Origin: Streptomyces naganishii JCM 4654
Lineage (GTDB): Bacteria > Actinomycetota > Actinomycetes > Streptomycetales > Streptomycetaceae
DNA: 64,000 nt
Direction: 5' to 3'
Assembly: GCF_014650575.1 (NCBI RefSeq)
Contig: NZ_BMVF01000026.1
Span: 37,149-101,148, forward strand
Positions 1 to 8,224 of this stretch are shown here, in pieces. Numbering within the stretch: the first letter of the stretch is position 1; each line of letters starts with the position of its first letter. Below the pieces are notes generated by a model. The model did no database searches. It worked only from the letters and a program-made list of their open reading frames with translations, and was not told the DNA's origin. The translations under genes were made by a program, and so were the position numbers.

Positions 1-456
1 ATCGTCGTCGAGGGCGCCCCCGACGCCCTCAAGGGCGAACTCCGGGGCGACGCCGTCCACTTGGAGCTGCGCGAGCCGCTCGGGGAGGGCGGGCGCACCC
101 TGATCACCGGGGCGCTCGGCGCGCTGCCCGGAGTGCGCGAGGCGCTGGTCGACGGGCGCCGGATCAGCGTCCGCGCCGACGACGGGGCCGCCGCGATGCC
201 CGCGCTGCTCGCGGCGCTGGAGCGCGCGGGGGTGACCGTCGCGGCGGCGACCGTGGCCCGCCCCTCACTCGACGACGTCTACCTGCGCTACGCCGGACGC
301 CGTTACGCCGACGCGGAGGCCGCCGGGGCCCGCACGGCCGGCGACGAGGCGGACGCCGGCACCGCACCCCGCACCGGACCCGGCACCGCACCCGGCACCG
401 CACCCGGCACCGGCCCTGGCACCGACTCCGTCTCCCTCACCGGAGGTGCCCGATGA
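1..456 (+). CDS. ABC transporter ATP-binding protein, C-terminal part (DrrA-like), cut by window start
   Basis: Only the last 151 codons are present; the reading frame is open from base 1, so the start and the Walker motifs lie outside the window. The remaining part is the regulatory tail of a DrrA/CcmA-type daunorubicin-resistance ATPase: it shows the LKGELRGDAV strand and the RPSLDDVYLRYAGRRY element that ends the family domain. After it comes a low-complexity Gly-Thr-Pro linker (GTAPGT repeats, about 360-430). The gene overlaps the next by 4 bp (ATGA), so ATPase and permease are translationally coupled and must form one exporter. Substrate unknown. Confidence 0.85.
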   Translation: MVVEGAPDALKGELRGDAVHLELREPLGEGGRTLITGALGALPGVREALVDGRRISVRADDGAAAMPALLAALERAGVTVAAATVARPSLDDVYLRYAGRRYADAEAAGARTAGDEADAGTAPRTGPGTAPGTAPGTGPGTDSVSLTGGAR

Positions 457-1229
457 GCACCGCGATCGCCCAGACCTGGTACATGACCCAGCGGCAGCTC
501 ATGGTGTTCGCGCGCCAGCCCGCGTACGCGGTCATCACGCTGATCCAGCCGGTGATCTGGCTGTTCCTGTTCGGCAGCCTCTTCCGCGAGGTCGTCGAGC
601 TCGGCGGCTTCGGGACCACGTCCTACCTGGACTACCTGGTGCCGGGCGTGGTCGTGATGAGCGCGCTCAGCTCCAGCATGTGGGCCGGGATGGGCACGCT
701 GGAGGAGATCCAGCGCGGCACCCTGGACCGCTTCCTGACCACCCCGGTCGGCCGGGCGGCCCTGATGAACGGCAACGTCGTCCACAACGGGCTGGTCACC
801 GCCCTCCAGTCGGTCGTCATCGTGCTGCTGGGCCTGCTCGGCGGTGCGGACTACCCGGGCGGGGCCGGGGGCGTCGCGGTCCTGGTGCTCGCCTCGGTGC
901 TGCTGGGCACGGTGTTCGGGGCGCTGTCCAACGCGCTGGGGATGCTGGTGCGCGAGCGGGAGTCGATCATCGGGATCAACACCTTCCTGCTGCTCCCGCT
1001 CACCTTCCTGTCCTCCGCCTTCATGGCGCCGGCCCGGATGCCCGGCTGGATGCGGCACATCGCCGACTTCAACCCGCTCAACTGGGCGATGCTGGCGGGC
1101 CGTTCGGCCATGTCCGCGGACCCCGACTGGGGTGTCGTGGCGAGCCGCGGCGGTGCGCTGCTGGGCCTCGCCCTGATCGGCGTATGGCTCTCGATCCGGG
1201 CCCTGCGGTCCTACCAGCGCTCGATCTGA
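453..1229 (+). CDS. ABC-2 type transporter permease (DrrB-like)
   Basis: 258-aa integral membrane protein of the ABC-2/DrrB family, the membrane partner of the ATPase ending at 456. About six hydrophobic segments can be seen, starting with AYAVITLIQPVIWLFLFGSL near residue 25, then the family loop DYLVPGVVVMSALSSSMW near 60, and LLPLTFLSSAFMAPARMPGW near 185, which is the diagnostic DrrB C-terminal motif. The ATG overlaps the previous stop. Full family length. Function: export of a hydrophobic compound, lipid or drug; no substrate can be deduced. Confidence 0.88.
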   Translation: MSTAIAQTWYMTQRQLMVFARQPAYAVITLIQPVIWLFLFGSLFREVVELGGFGTTSYLDYLVPGVVVMSALSSSMWAGMGTLEEIQRGTLDRFLTTPVGRAALMNGNVVHNGLVTALQSVVIVLLGLLGGADYPGGAGGVAVLVLASVLLGTVFGALSNALGMLVRERESIIGINTFLLLPLTFLSSAFMAPARMPGWMRHIADFNPLNWAMLAGRSAMSADPDWGVVASRGGALLGLALIGVWLSIRALRSYQRSI

Positions 1230-1237
1230 ACGGAACG

Positions 1238-1273
1238 CGGAACGGCGGCCCCTTCCTCGGGGCCGCCGTTCCG
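1238..1273 (+). terminator. Strong hairpin terminator after the ABC exporter
   Basis: A perfect 15-bp stem (1238-1252 with 1259-1273) with a 6-nt loop ttcctc lies 9 bp after the permease stop. There is no U-tract, as is common in Streptomyces. The next gene is convergent and ends at 1305, so the hairpin could serve both strands. Confidence 0.75.
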
Positions 1274-1304
1274 GCTCGGGCTCCTCGGGGGCCGCCGTCC
1301 GGGC

Positions 1305-2150
1305 TCACGCCGCCGGTGCGGCGCCCTCCTGCTCGGCCTCGACACGGGCGTTCCACTCGCGCTTGGAGGCCTGCCAGCCGTCCTCGTTGTGGCCGAGGCG
1401 CCAGTAGCCGGAGATCGACAGGTGCTCGCGCGGGACGCCGTGCTCGACGCGCAGCAGGTGGCGCAGCTGCTTCACGAACCCGGCCTCGCCGTGCACGAAG
1501 GCGTGGACCCGGCCCTCGGGGAACTCCAGCGCACGTACCGCCTCCACCAGCGCCTCGCCGACCGGCCGGTTGCCGCGGTGCAGCCAGACCACCTCCACGT
1601 CGGAGTCGATCTTCTGCTCCTCCTCCGGGCCGGACACCTCGACGAAGGCATGCGCCGTCGAACCCTCGGGCAGCGCCTCGAGGGAGCGGGCGATGGCGGG
1701 CAGGGCGCTCTCGTCACCGGCGAACAGATGCCAGTCGGCGCTCGCGTCGGGGGCGTAGGCGCCGCCGGGGCCCATGAAGCGGACGGTCTCGCCGGGACGC
1801 GCCAGCAGCGACCAGGGGCCGGCCAGGCCCTCGTCGCCGTGGACGACGAAGTCCAGGGTCAGCTCCCGGTGTCCGGGGTCCCAGGCGCGCACGGTGTACG
1901 TGCGGGTCACGGGCCACTGCTCGCGCGGGAACTCCGCCCTTACGCGCTCCATGTCGAAGGGCTCGGGATACGTGGCGCCGCCGGACGGGAACAGCAGCTT
2001 CACGTAGTGGTCCGTGCACGTGCCGGCCGAGAAGCCGGCCAGTCCCTCGCCGCCGAGCACCACGCGCTGCATGTGCGGGGTCAGCCGTTCGGTACGGACG
2101 ACCTGCGCGGTGTGGGTCCTGCGCGGCTTGCGCGCCGGACGTTCTGCCAT
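1305..2150 (-). CDS. Siderophore-interacting protein (FAD-dependent ferric-siderophore reductase)
   Basis: 281-aa cytoplasmic flavoprotein of the SIP/ViuB family, which reduces imported ferric siderophores to release iron. Visible: the N-terminal FAD-binding barrel with RTYTVRAWD near residue 85 (the RxYT signature) and DFVVHGDEGLAGPW near 105, followed by the SIP NAD(P)H-type domain with HLFAGDESALPAIARSLEAL and the conserved C-terminal SGYWRLGHNEDGW. An ATG 21 bp upstream is possible, but the start at 2150 has GGGAGG five bases before it and clears the iron box at 2173-2188. Expected to be repressed by the DtxR/DmdR regulator when iron is plentiful. Confidence 0.9.
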   Translation of the reverse strand: MAERPARKPRRTHTAQVVRTERLTPHMQRVVLGGEGLAGFSAGTCTDHYVKLLFPSGGATYPEPFDMERVRAEFPREQWPVTRTYTVRAWDPGHRELTLDFVVHGDEGLAGPWSLLARPGETVRFMGPGGAYAPDASADWHLFAGDESALPAIARSLEALPEGSTAHAFVEVSGPEEEQKIDSDVEVVWLHRGNRPVGEALVEAVRALEFPEGRVHAFVHGEAGFVKQLRHLLRVEHGVPREHLSISGYWRLGHNEDGWQASKREWNARVEAEQEGAAPAA

Positions 2151-2172
2151 GACGGCCTCCCAGTTCCCCATG

Positions 2173-2188
2173 CTTAGGCTTGCCTAAG
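2173..2188 (-). promoter_or_regulatory. Iron box (DmdR/IdeR/DtxR operator)
   Basis: CTTAGGC-tt-GCCTAAG is a perfect inverted repeat matching the DtxR-family core TTAGG-N-CCTAA. It lies 23 bp upstream of the siderophore-interacting protein start, where binding would cover promoter or early transcript. It is the only such box I found in the window. Confidence 0.85.
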
Positions 2189-2254
2189 TTAGCACCTTCC
2201 CCCGGTGAACACCTCTCTCATGAGCACTTCTTGAGCATCCCCGTGCCGCGGCCG

Positions 2255-3184
2255 TCACGCGCCGAGCGTGGTGAGCAGCCGCTGGAGGGAACCGCCCAGC
2301 CCCCAGCGGCCGGCCAGCCGCTCCAGCTCCGCCCGATCGCGCGGCGCGCGCGGCAGCGCCGTGCCGACGTCCGGCAGCGGCACGTCGGCCGCCACCCGCA
2401 CCACCTTCGGCGCCACCGCCAGGTACGGCCCCGCCTCCCGCAGCCGCTTGCGCTGCGACGGCGTGAGCTTGGCACCCGGGTCGTCGACGGCGGCCAGGAT
2501 CCCGGCCAGGTCGCCGAACTCGGCGAGCAGCCGGGCCGCCGTCTTCTCCCCGATGCCGGGCACGCCCGGCAGCCCGTCGCTGGGGTCGCCGCGCAGCAGC
2601 GCCAGATCCGCGTACCCCCTGCCGTCGACGCCATACTTCTCGCGCAGCAGCGCCTCGTCGGTGGTCTGCAGGGTGCCGACGCCCTTGAGCGGGTACAGCA
2701 CGCGCACGCCCCGCGCGTCGTCCACCAGCTGGTACAGGTCCCGGTCGCCGGTGACGATGTCGACCGGGCCCTTCGCGCGCGCGGTGAAGGTGCCGATCAC
2801 GTCGTCCGCCTCGTACTCCGGCACGCCCACGCGGGCGATGCCGACCGCGTCCAGCACCGCCTCGATCACCGGGACCTGCGGGGAGAGGGTGTCCGGCACC
2901 TCCTCCTCGTCGGGCCCTGCCTCGTGCTCCTCGGCGACGCGGTGCGCCTTGTAGGAGGGGATCAGCTCCACCCGCCAGGCCGGGCGCCAGTCGGCGTCCA
3001 TACAGGCCACCAGATGATCGGGCCGGTGGTCCTTGACCAGGCGGTCGATGAAGTCGAGCAGTCCGCGCACGGCGTTCACCGGCGTGCCGTCCGGGGCCCT
3101 GACCGAGTCCGGGACGCCGAAGTAGGCGCGGAAGTACAGGGAGGCGGTGTCGAGGAGCATCAGTCGTCCGGTCACGTCTCGCAT
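2255..3184 (-). CDS. 5'-3' exonuclease (FEN-like, Pol I N-terminal nuclease homologue)
   Basis: About 309-aa stand-alone 5'-nuclease, homologous to the N-terminal domain of DNA polymerase I, acting on flaps and RNA primers in replication and repair. Seen: metal-binding Asp in LMLLDTASLYFRAYF (residue 12), helical-arch Lys in LIPSYKAHR, the acidic cluster EYEADDVIG, VTGDRDLYQL, and the helix-hairpin-helix GVPGIGEKTAARLLAEF. Start uncertain: ATG codons at 3187 and 3184 and a GTG at 3175 are all in frame with no convincing ribosome site. It lies upstream of, and on the same strand as, the siderophore-interacting protein, but the iron box between them indicates separate transcription. Confidence 0.88.
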   Translation of the reverse strand: MRDVTGRLMLLDTASLYFRAYFGVPDSVRAPDGTPVNAVRGLLDFIDRLVKDHRPDHLVACMDADWRPAWRVELIPSYKAHRVAEEHEAGPDEEEVPDTLSPQVPVIEAVLDAVGIARVGVPEYEADDVIGTFTARAKGPVDIVTGDRDLYQLVDDARGVRVLYPLKGVGTLQTTDEALLREKYGVDGRGYADLALLRGDPSDGLPGVPGIGEKTAARLLAEFGDLAGILAAVDDPGAKLTPSQRKRLREAGPYLAVAPKVVRVAADVPLPDVGTALPRAPRDRAELERLAGRWGLGGSLQRLLTTLGA

Positions 3185-3220
3185 CATGCCGCACACCACT
3201 GACAGTCACGGGGCACGCGA

Positions 3221-3319
3221 CAGGGCGCCGTCCGCGAGGCAAGGCACCGCCCGCGCCGACAGGGCACCGTCCGCGCCGACAGGGCACCGTCCGCGCCGGC
3301 AAGGCGCCGTCGTCCGCGC
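3221..3319. repeat. Tandem repeat, about five copies of a 20-bp unit
   Basis: Five head-to-tail copies of a 20-bp unit, best copy CAGGGCACCGTCCGCGCCGA, with boundaries near 3221, 3240, 3260, 3280 and 3300; the third and fourth copies differ at one position. It occupies the intergenic region between the exonuclease and the divergent betaine importer. No spacers, so not CRISPR; function unknown. Confidence 0.8.
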
Positions 3320-3350
3320 AACAGGTTGCGCTGTGCGCTCACCCGGTGAG
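3316..3350. promoter_or_regulatory. Two adjacent palindromes upstream of the betaine importer
   Basis: GCGCAA-cagg-TTGCGC (3316-3331) and CTCACC-c-GGTGAG (3338-3350) are perfect inverted repeats side by side, about 130 bp before the importer start. They are candidate regulator sites for osmotic control; no known operator consensus is matched and I could not assign a convincing -35/-10 pair. Confidence 0.35.
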
Positions 3351-3478
3351 GTGGCCCACTTCCGAGTTTGCCCGGGGGGCGCTTGGGCAGGTGCGGCCTC
3401 GGAACGAAAGTGATTGCGTTATTCAACTGTTAGCGGCCTTTCGTGTCCGTGCCCCCGGCCCCGAGACGAGAGGTTCGC

Positions 3479-4567
3479 GTGTCATCCAGGCTTGAGACAG
3501 AGCACCTGTTCAAGGTGTTCGGCAGACGACCGGACGCGGCGGTGGAAAGGCTCCGCCAGGGAGCCGACCGCGAGGAACTGCGCGCCGAAGGAACCACCGC
3601 CGCGGTCATCGACGCCTCCTTCACCGTCGAGCCCGGCCAGATCTTCGTGGTCATGGGCCTGTCCGGCTCCGGCAAGTCCACGCTGCTGCGCATGCTCAAC
3701 GGACTGCTGGAACCCACCGCCGGCCAGGTGCGCTTCGACGGCCAGGACCTGACCGCGCTCACCGGCAGGGAGCTGCGCGAGGTCCGCGCCAGGAAGATCA
3801 GCATGGTCTTCCAGCACTTCGCGCTGTTCCCGCACCGCAGCGTCCGTGAGAACGCCGCCTACGGCCTGGAAGTGCAGGGCGTGCCCCGCGCCGAGCGCGA
3901 ACGCCGCGCCGACGAGGCGCTCGCCCTGTGCGGCCTGGCCGGCTGGGAGAAGTCCTGGCCCGACGAACTCTCCGGCGGCATGCAGCAGCGCGTGGGCCTG
4001 GCCCGCGCGCTCGCCACCGACGCCGGGCTGCTGCTCATGGACGAGTCCTTCAGCGCCCTGGACCCGCTGATCCGCCGCGACATGCAGGACCAGCTGCTCC
4101 AGCTCCAGAAGACCCTGAAGAAGACCATCGTCTTCATCACCCACGACCTCAACGAGGCCATGCGCCTGGGCGACCGCATCGCCGTCATGCGCGACGGCCG
4201 CATCGTCCAGATCGGCGGCGCCGAGGACATCCTGCTGCGCCCCGCCGACGACTACGTCGCCTCCTTCACCCAGGACGTCGACCGCTCCCGGGTACTGACC
4301 GCGCGGGCCGTCATGGACCGCGGCGTGCGCGGCGACGAGGCCGACTGCGCCTGCGAGACGGCCCGCGAGGACACCCCGTTCACCGAACTGTGCGCGATCA
4401 GCGCCCGCGTGCCCCACCCCGTCGCCGTACGGGACGCCAGCGGCGCGCTCGTCGGCGTCGTACCCCGGCAGCGCCTGGTCGGCTTCCTCGGCGACGAGCA
4501 GGCCGCGCCCGTGAGCTGCGACGCGCCGCGGGACAAGGGCGGCGAGAAGGCGGTGGCCCGTGCCTAG
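3479..4567 (+). CDS. Glycine betaine/proline ABC importer, ATP-binding subunit (ProV/OpuAA)
   Basis: 362-aa ATPase of the osmoprotectant importer. Walker A GLSGSGKST near residue 61, signature LSGGMQQRV near 164, Walker B LLLMDESFSALD near 185, switch His in FITHDLNEA; the N-terminal extension before the Walker A strand (HLFKVFGRRPDAA) is typical of ProV/OpuAA. The C-terminal 90 residues resemble a CBS module (ISARVPHPVAVRDASGALVGVVPRQRLVGFL), the region that senses ionic strength in OpuA; here it looks short for a full CBS pair. GTG at 3479 is preferred because GAGAGG precedes it; an upstream in-frame GTG (3443) lacks a site. It overlaps the permease gene by 8 bp. Confidence 0.9.
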   Translation: MSSRLETEHLFKVFGRRPDAAVERLRQGADREELRAEGTTAAVIDASFTVEPGQIFVVMGLSGSGKSTLLRMLNGLLEPTAGQVRFDGQDLTALTGRELREVRARKISMVFQHFALFPHRSVRENAAYGLEVQGVPRAERERRADEALALCGLAGWEKSWPDELSGGMQQRVGLARALATDAGLLLMDESFSALDPLIRRDMQDQLLQLQKTLKKTIVFITHDLNEAMRLGDRIAVMRDGRIVQIGGAEDILLRPADDYVASFTQDVDRSRVLTARAVMDRGVRGDEADCACETAREDTPFTELCAISARVPHPVAVRDASGALVGVVPRQRLVGFLGDEQAAPVSCDAPRDKGGEKAVARA

Positions 4568-7184
4568 GATCCCGCTCGGCGACTGGGTCAACTCAGCGGT
4601 CGACTGGCTGCTCGGGCACATGGCCTGGCTCTTCGACTTCCTCAAGCTGGTGTTCACCGGCACCTACGACGGCATCAACGCCGTGCTGCAGGCCCCCGAG
4701 CCGCTGCTGCTCGCCGGCATCTTCGCCGTGCTCGCCTTCTGGCTGCGCGGCACCCTCGCCGGTGTCCTCACCTTCGTGGGCTTCGCCTTCATCGACTCCC
4801 TCCAACTGTGGGGCGACGCGATGGTCACCCTCGCGCTCGTCCTGGTGGCCACGCTCATCGCGCTGGTGATCTCGGTGCCGGCCGGCATCTGGGCGGCCCG
4901 CTCCAACCGGGTCAGCGCCCTGGTCAGGCCGGTCCTGGACTTCATGCAGACGCTGCCCGCGATGATCTACCTCATCCCGGCGATCCTGTTCTTCGGCACG
5001 GGCGCCTCCGCGGGCATCGTCGCCACCCTGATCTTCGCCCTCGCGCCCGGCGTGCGCATGACCGAGCTGGGCATCCGCCAGGTCGACAAGGAACTGGTGG
5101 AGGCGGCCGAGGCGTTCGGCACCACGCCCCGCAACACCCTGCTGCGGGTCCAGCTGCCGCTGGCCCTGCCCACCGTCATGGCCGGCGTCAACCAGGTGAT
5201 CATGCTCGGCCTGTCCATGGCCGCGATCGCCGGCATGGTCGGCACCGGCGGCCTCGGCGGCGACGTGAACGAGGCGATCGGCCAGCTCAACGTGGGCCTC
5301 GGCTCGGAGTCCGGCATCGCCATCGTCATCCTCGCGATCTACCTCGACCGCATGACCAGCGCCCTGGGCACCCAGGTCTCGCCGCTCGGCCGGCGCGCGG
5401 CCGCCCGGCTCCGCGCCGCGCGCGGCCTGCGGATCTGGTCCTACCGGCCGCAGCCGCAGATCGCCGTCATCGGCATGGTGATCCTCGCGCTCGTCGCCGG
5501 TGGCATGGGCGTCTTCGGCGGCTCAGGCACCGCGGCCACCGCCGACGACCAGGGCGGCGGCAACGACGTCGGCAAGGGCAAGAAGATCTCCATCGGCTAC
5601 ATCCCTTGGGACGAGGGCGTCGCCTCCACCTTCCTGTGGAAGGAGATCCTCGAACAGCGCGGCTTCAAGGTGGACGCCCGCCAGTTCGACGCGGGCCCGC
5701 TCTACACCTCGCTCGCCCAGGGCAGCGTCGACTTCGAGACCGACTCCTGGCTGCCGACGACCCACGCCCAGTACTGGAAGAAGTACGGCGACCGGCTCGA
5801 CGACCTCGGCTCCTGGTACGGCCCCACCTCCCTGGAGCTGAGCGTGCCCTCGTACGTGAAGGGCGTCGACTCGCTCGCCGACCTCAAGGGCAAGGCCTCC
5901 CTCTTCGGCGGCCGGATCACCGGCATCGAGTCCAGCGCCGGCGAGATGGGCCTGCTCAAGAGCAAGGTCCTCAAGGACTACGGCCTGGACAAGGAGTACA
6001 AGGTCGTCGACAGCTCCACGCCCGCGATGCTGGCCGAGCTCAAGCGCGCCTACAGCAAGAAGGAACCGATCGTCGTCACGCTCTGGTCCCCGCACTGGGC
6101 GTACAACGACTACAGCCTGAAGAAGCTCAAGGACCCCAAGGGCGCCTGGGGCAAGGGCGACGGCGTGCACACCCTGGCCCGCAAGGGCTTCGCCGGGGAC
6201 AACCCGGTCGTCGCCAAGTGGCTGAAGGACTTCAGGCTGGACGAGAAGCAGCTCACCAGCCTGGAGGCCGAGATCAACAAGGCGGGCAAGGGCCGCCAGC
6301 AGGACGCGGTGCGCACCTGGCTGAAGGCCAACCCCGGCGTCGTCGGCAAGCTGGCCCCGGTGCCGGGCGGCTCCACCGCCGCGCCGGCCGAGGCGAAGCG
6401 GACGCTGAACGTCGCCTGGTTCCCCTGGGACGAGGACATCGCCGTCACCCGGCTGTGGAAGAACGTCCTGGAACGGCGCGGCTACAAGCTCAACCTCAAG
6501 CAGATGGACGTCGGCCCCGTCTACACCGGCCTCGCCGGCGGGGACATCGACCTCAACTTCGACGCCTGGCTGCCCTACGCCCAGAAGAACTACTGGGACA
6601 AGAGCAAGGACAAGCTCCGCGATCTCGGCACCTGGTACCAGCCGACCTCCCTGGAGATCGCCGTGCCGTCGTACGTCAAGGACGTGAAGTCGCTGGAGGA
6701 CCTCAAGGGCAAGGCGTCCGCCTTCGGCGGGCGGATCATCGGCATCGAGCCGGGCACCGGCGAGATGAACCTGCTCAAGACCAAGGTCCTGCCCGGCTAC
6801 GGCCTGGACAAGGAGTACAAGGTCGTCGACGGCTCCACCCCGGCGATGCTGGCCGAGCTCAAGCGGGCGTACGCGCAGAAGAAGCCGGTCGCGGTCGTCC
6901 TGTGGTCGCCCCACTGGGCGTACAGCCGCTACGACCTGACCAGGCTGAAGGACGGCAAGAAGCTCTTCGGCGAGGGCAACACCATCCGCACCGTCTCCAG
7001 CGGGAAGTTCCCCGAGCAGTACCCGCAGCTCACCCGGTGGATCAAGAACTTCCGGATGAGCGAGGACGAGCTCGGCAGCCTGGAGAGCGAGATCAACGCG
7101 CGCGGCCAGGGACACGAGGACGAGGCCGTCGCCGCCTGGCTGAAGCAGCACCCGGACGTGGCGGACCGCATGACGGGGAAGTAG
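4560..7184 (+). CDS. Glycine betaine/proline importer: permease fused to two tandem substrate-binding domains
   Basis: 874-aa fusion. Residues about 1-280 are a ProW/OpuAB permease (membrane helices plus the coupling segment ELVEAAEAFGTTPRN). A further membrane helix near 300-320 (AVIGMVILALVAGGMGVFGG) leads into two OpuAC-type binding domains, about 343-600 and 615-870, outside the membrane. Each copy has its own set of the Trp/Tyr positions expected to cage quaternary amines: PWDEG, DSWLP, SWYGPTSLE, LWSPHWAY in the first and PWDED, DAWLP, TWYQPTSLE, LWSPHWAY in the second. OpuA of Bacillus/Lactococcus has at most one fused binding domain per permease; a doubled one is notable. A homodimeric transporter would then carry four receptors. 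Confidence 0.92.
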   Translation: MPRIPLGDWVNSAVDWLLGHMAWLFDFLKLVFTGTYDGINAVLQAPEPLLLAGIFAVLAFWLRGTLAGVLTFVGFAFIDSLQLWGDAMVTLALVLVATLIALVISVPAGIWAARSNRVSALVRPVLDFMQTLPAMIYLIPAILFFGTGASAGIVATLIFALAPGVRMTELGIRQVDKELVEAAEAFGTTPRNTLLRVQLPLALPTVMAGVNQVIMLGLSMAAIAGMVGTGGLGGDVNEAIGQLNVGLGSESGIAIVILAIYLDRMTSALGTQVSPLGRRAAARLRAARGLRIWSYRPQPQIAVIGMVILALVAGGMGVFGGSGTAATADDQGGGNDVGKGKKISIGYIPWDEGVASTFLWKEILEQRGFKVDARQFDAGPLYTSLAQGSVDFETDSWLPTTHAQYWKKYGDRLDDLGSWYGPTSLELSVPSYVKGVDSLADLKGKASLFGGRITGIESSAGEMGLLKSKVLKDYGLDKEYKVVDSSTPAMLAELKRAYSKKEPIVVTLWSPHWAYNDYSLKKLKDPKGAWGKGDGVHTLARKGFAGDNPVVAKWLKDFRLDEKQLTSLEAEINKAGKGRQQDAVRTWLKANPGVVGKLAPVPGGSTAAPAEAKRTLNVAWFPWDEDIAVTRLWKNVLERRGYKLNLKQMDVGPVYTGLAGGDIDLNFDAWLPYAQKNYWDKSKDKLRDLGTWYQPTSLEIAVPSYVKDVKSLEDLKGKASAFGGRIIGIEPGTGEMNLLKTKVLPGYGLDKEYKVVDGSTPAMLAELKRAYAQKKPVAVVLWSPHWAYSRYDLTRLKDGKKLFGEGNTIRTVSSGKFPEQYPQLTRWIKNFRMSEDELGSLESEINARGQGHEDEAVAAWLKQHPDVADRMTGK

Positions 7185-7211
7185 CCCCCGAGACCACCGC
7201 GCCGCACACCG

Positions 7212-7270
7212 CCCGAGGGGCGGGCCCGCCCACGCGTCCTGACCGCGTGGGGCCGGACCCGCCCCTCGGG
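7212..7270 (+). terminator. Long hairpin terminator of the betaine importer operon
   Basis: A long interrupted inverted repeat (7212-7236 against 7243-7270) with arms CCCGAGGGGCGGG and CCCGCCCCTCGGG and an inner CCACGCG/CGCGTGG stem, 27 bp after the importer stop. It is GC-rich and without a U-tract, but free energy would be very favourable. Confidence 0.75.
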
Positions 7271-7633
7271 CCGTTCCACGGAACGGATCCGGCCAACCAC
7301 GAAGAGCGATGCCCATGCCCCGGCCCCGCCCCCGCCGGTACGCTGACCATGCCGTCGCCCGCGGTGACCGGGCACCGGCCGGGCACCCGGCCGTTGCGAG
7401 GGGCCGCCGCACCCCACCGGGCGCCCCGAGTGAGCCCGCGCCGCCCCCCGCAGGCCCCCTGATCCACTGGCGCGAACCGTCGGGTCGGCACCACACGATC
7501 CTTACGGGGATGTGACGGCCGCATGAAACGGTTTGCCGAACATGCGTAGGGTGCAGAGAACTCATCAGGAGAAGTGGGCCCGGACCCGGGCCCGCGCACG
7601 GCGCGGCGACGAGCGAAGGAGGGAGCCGGAGCG
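7271..7633. other. Intergenic region before the XRE-cupin gene
   Basis: No coding potential that I would support. The only recognisable signal is TAGGGT (7547-7552), a plausible -10 element without a good -35, placing transcription start about 75 bp before the XRE-cupin start. A GGAGG ribosome site at about 7618 precedes the ATG at 7634. Confidence 0.4.
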
Positions 7634-8224
7634 ATGGGCGACAACAAAGAACAGCCGCTTCGAGTGGGCGCGGCCGTACGGCGGCGGCGCCGCGCGCTGG
7701 AGCTCACCCTCGCCGTCGTGGCCAGGCGCAGCGGCCTGTCGGTGCCCTTCCTGAGCCAGGTCGAGAACGACAGAGCCCGCCCCAGCAGAAGCTCCCTGGA
7801 GAAGGTCGCCGACGCGCTGCGCACCACCGCCGTCGAACTGCTCGCCGCGGCCGATCCGGCGTGCAGCGTCGACGTGGTCCGCGCCGAGATCGCCGAGCCG
7901 GAACCGGTCAGCGGTCCCCACCTCGAGCCGGAGCCCCGGGTGCGCTCCCTCGTGCGCGGCCATCACCAGCTGCATGCCTCGGAGTTCACCGGGGACCACG
8001 ACGCCGGACGCGAGTTCCAGCACCGCAACGACGAGCTGATGTACGTGGCGGACGGCGCGGTGGAGATCGAGGCGGAGGGCCGCGCCTACCGGCTGGCGCG
8101 CGGCGACACCATGTACCTGACCGGCGGGGTGCGCCACCGCTGGCGGGCTACCGTGCCGGACACGCGCGTGATCGTGGTGGCGGTGGCCGAGCACATCGAG
8201 GCGGTGCAGGACCGGTCGCGCTGA
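7634..8224 (+). CDS. XRE-family transcriptional regulator with C-terminal cupin domain
   Basis: 196-aa regulator: an N-terminal helix-turn-helix (residues about 10-65, with TLAVVARRSGLSVPFLSQVEN and RPSRSSLEKVADAL) joined to a cupin_2 barrel (about 110-190) containing HRNDELMYVADGAVEIEAEG and the second cupin motif YLTGGVRHRWRA. Such HTH-cupin proteins (SutR/PuuR-like architecture) sense small ligands in the barrel. The ATG at 7634 is chosen over an in-frame ATG 60 bp upstream because AAGGAGGG precedes it and the family domain starts just after. It is joined to the next gene by TGATG, so the two are co-transcribed. Ligand unknown. Confidence 0.87.
   Translation: MGDNKEQPLRVGAAVRRRRRALELTLAVVARRSGLSVPFLSQVENDRARPSRSSLEKVADALRTTAVELLAAADPACSVDVVRAEIAEPEPVSGPHLEPEPRVRSLVRGHHQLHASEFTGDHDAGREFQHRNDELMYVADGAVEIEAEGRAYRLARGDTMYLTGGVRHRWRATVPDTRVIVVAVAEHIEAVQDRSR

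Noticed and set aside
3221..3319. Possible CRISPR array
   Set aside because: Repeats are directly contiguous with no spacers and there are no cas genes.
5523..7565. Minus-strand open frame of 680 codons opposite the binding domains
   Set aside because: Shadow of the duplicated OpuAC domains; no domain, and no plausible promoter or ribosome site.
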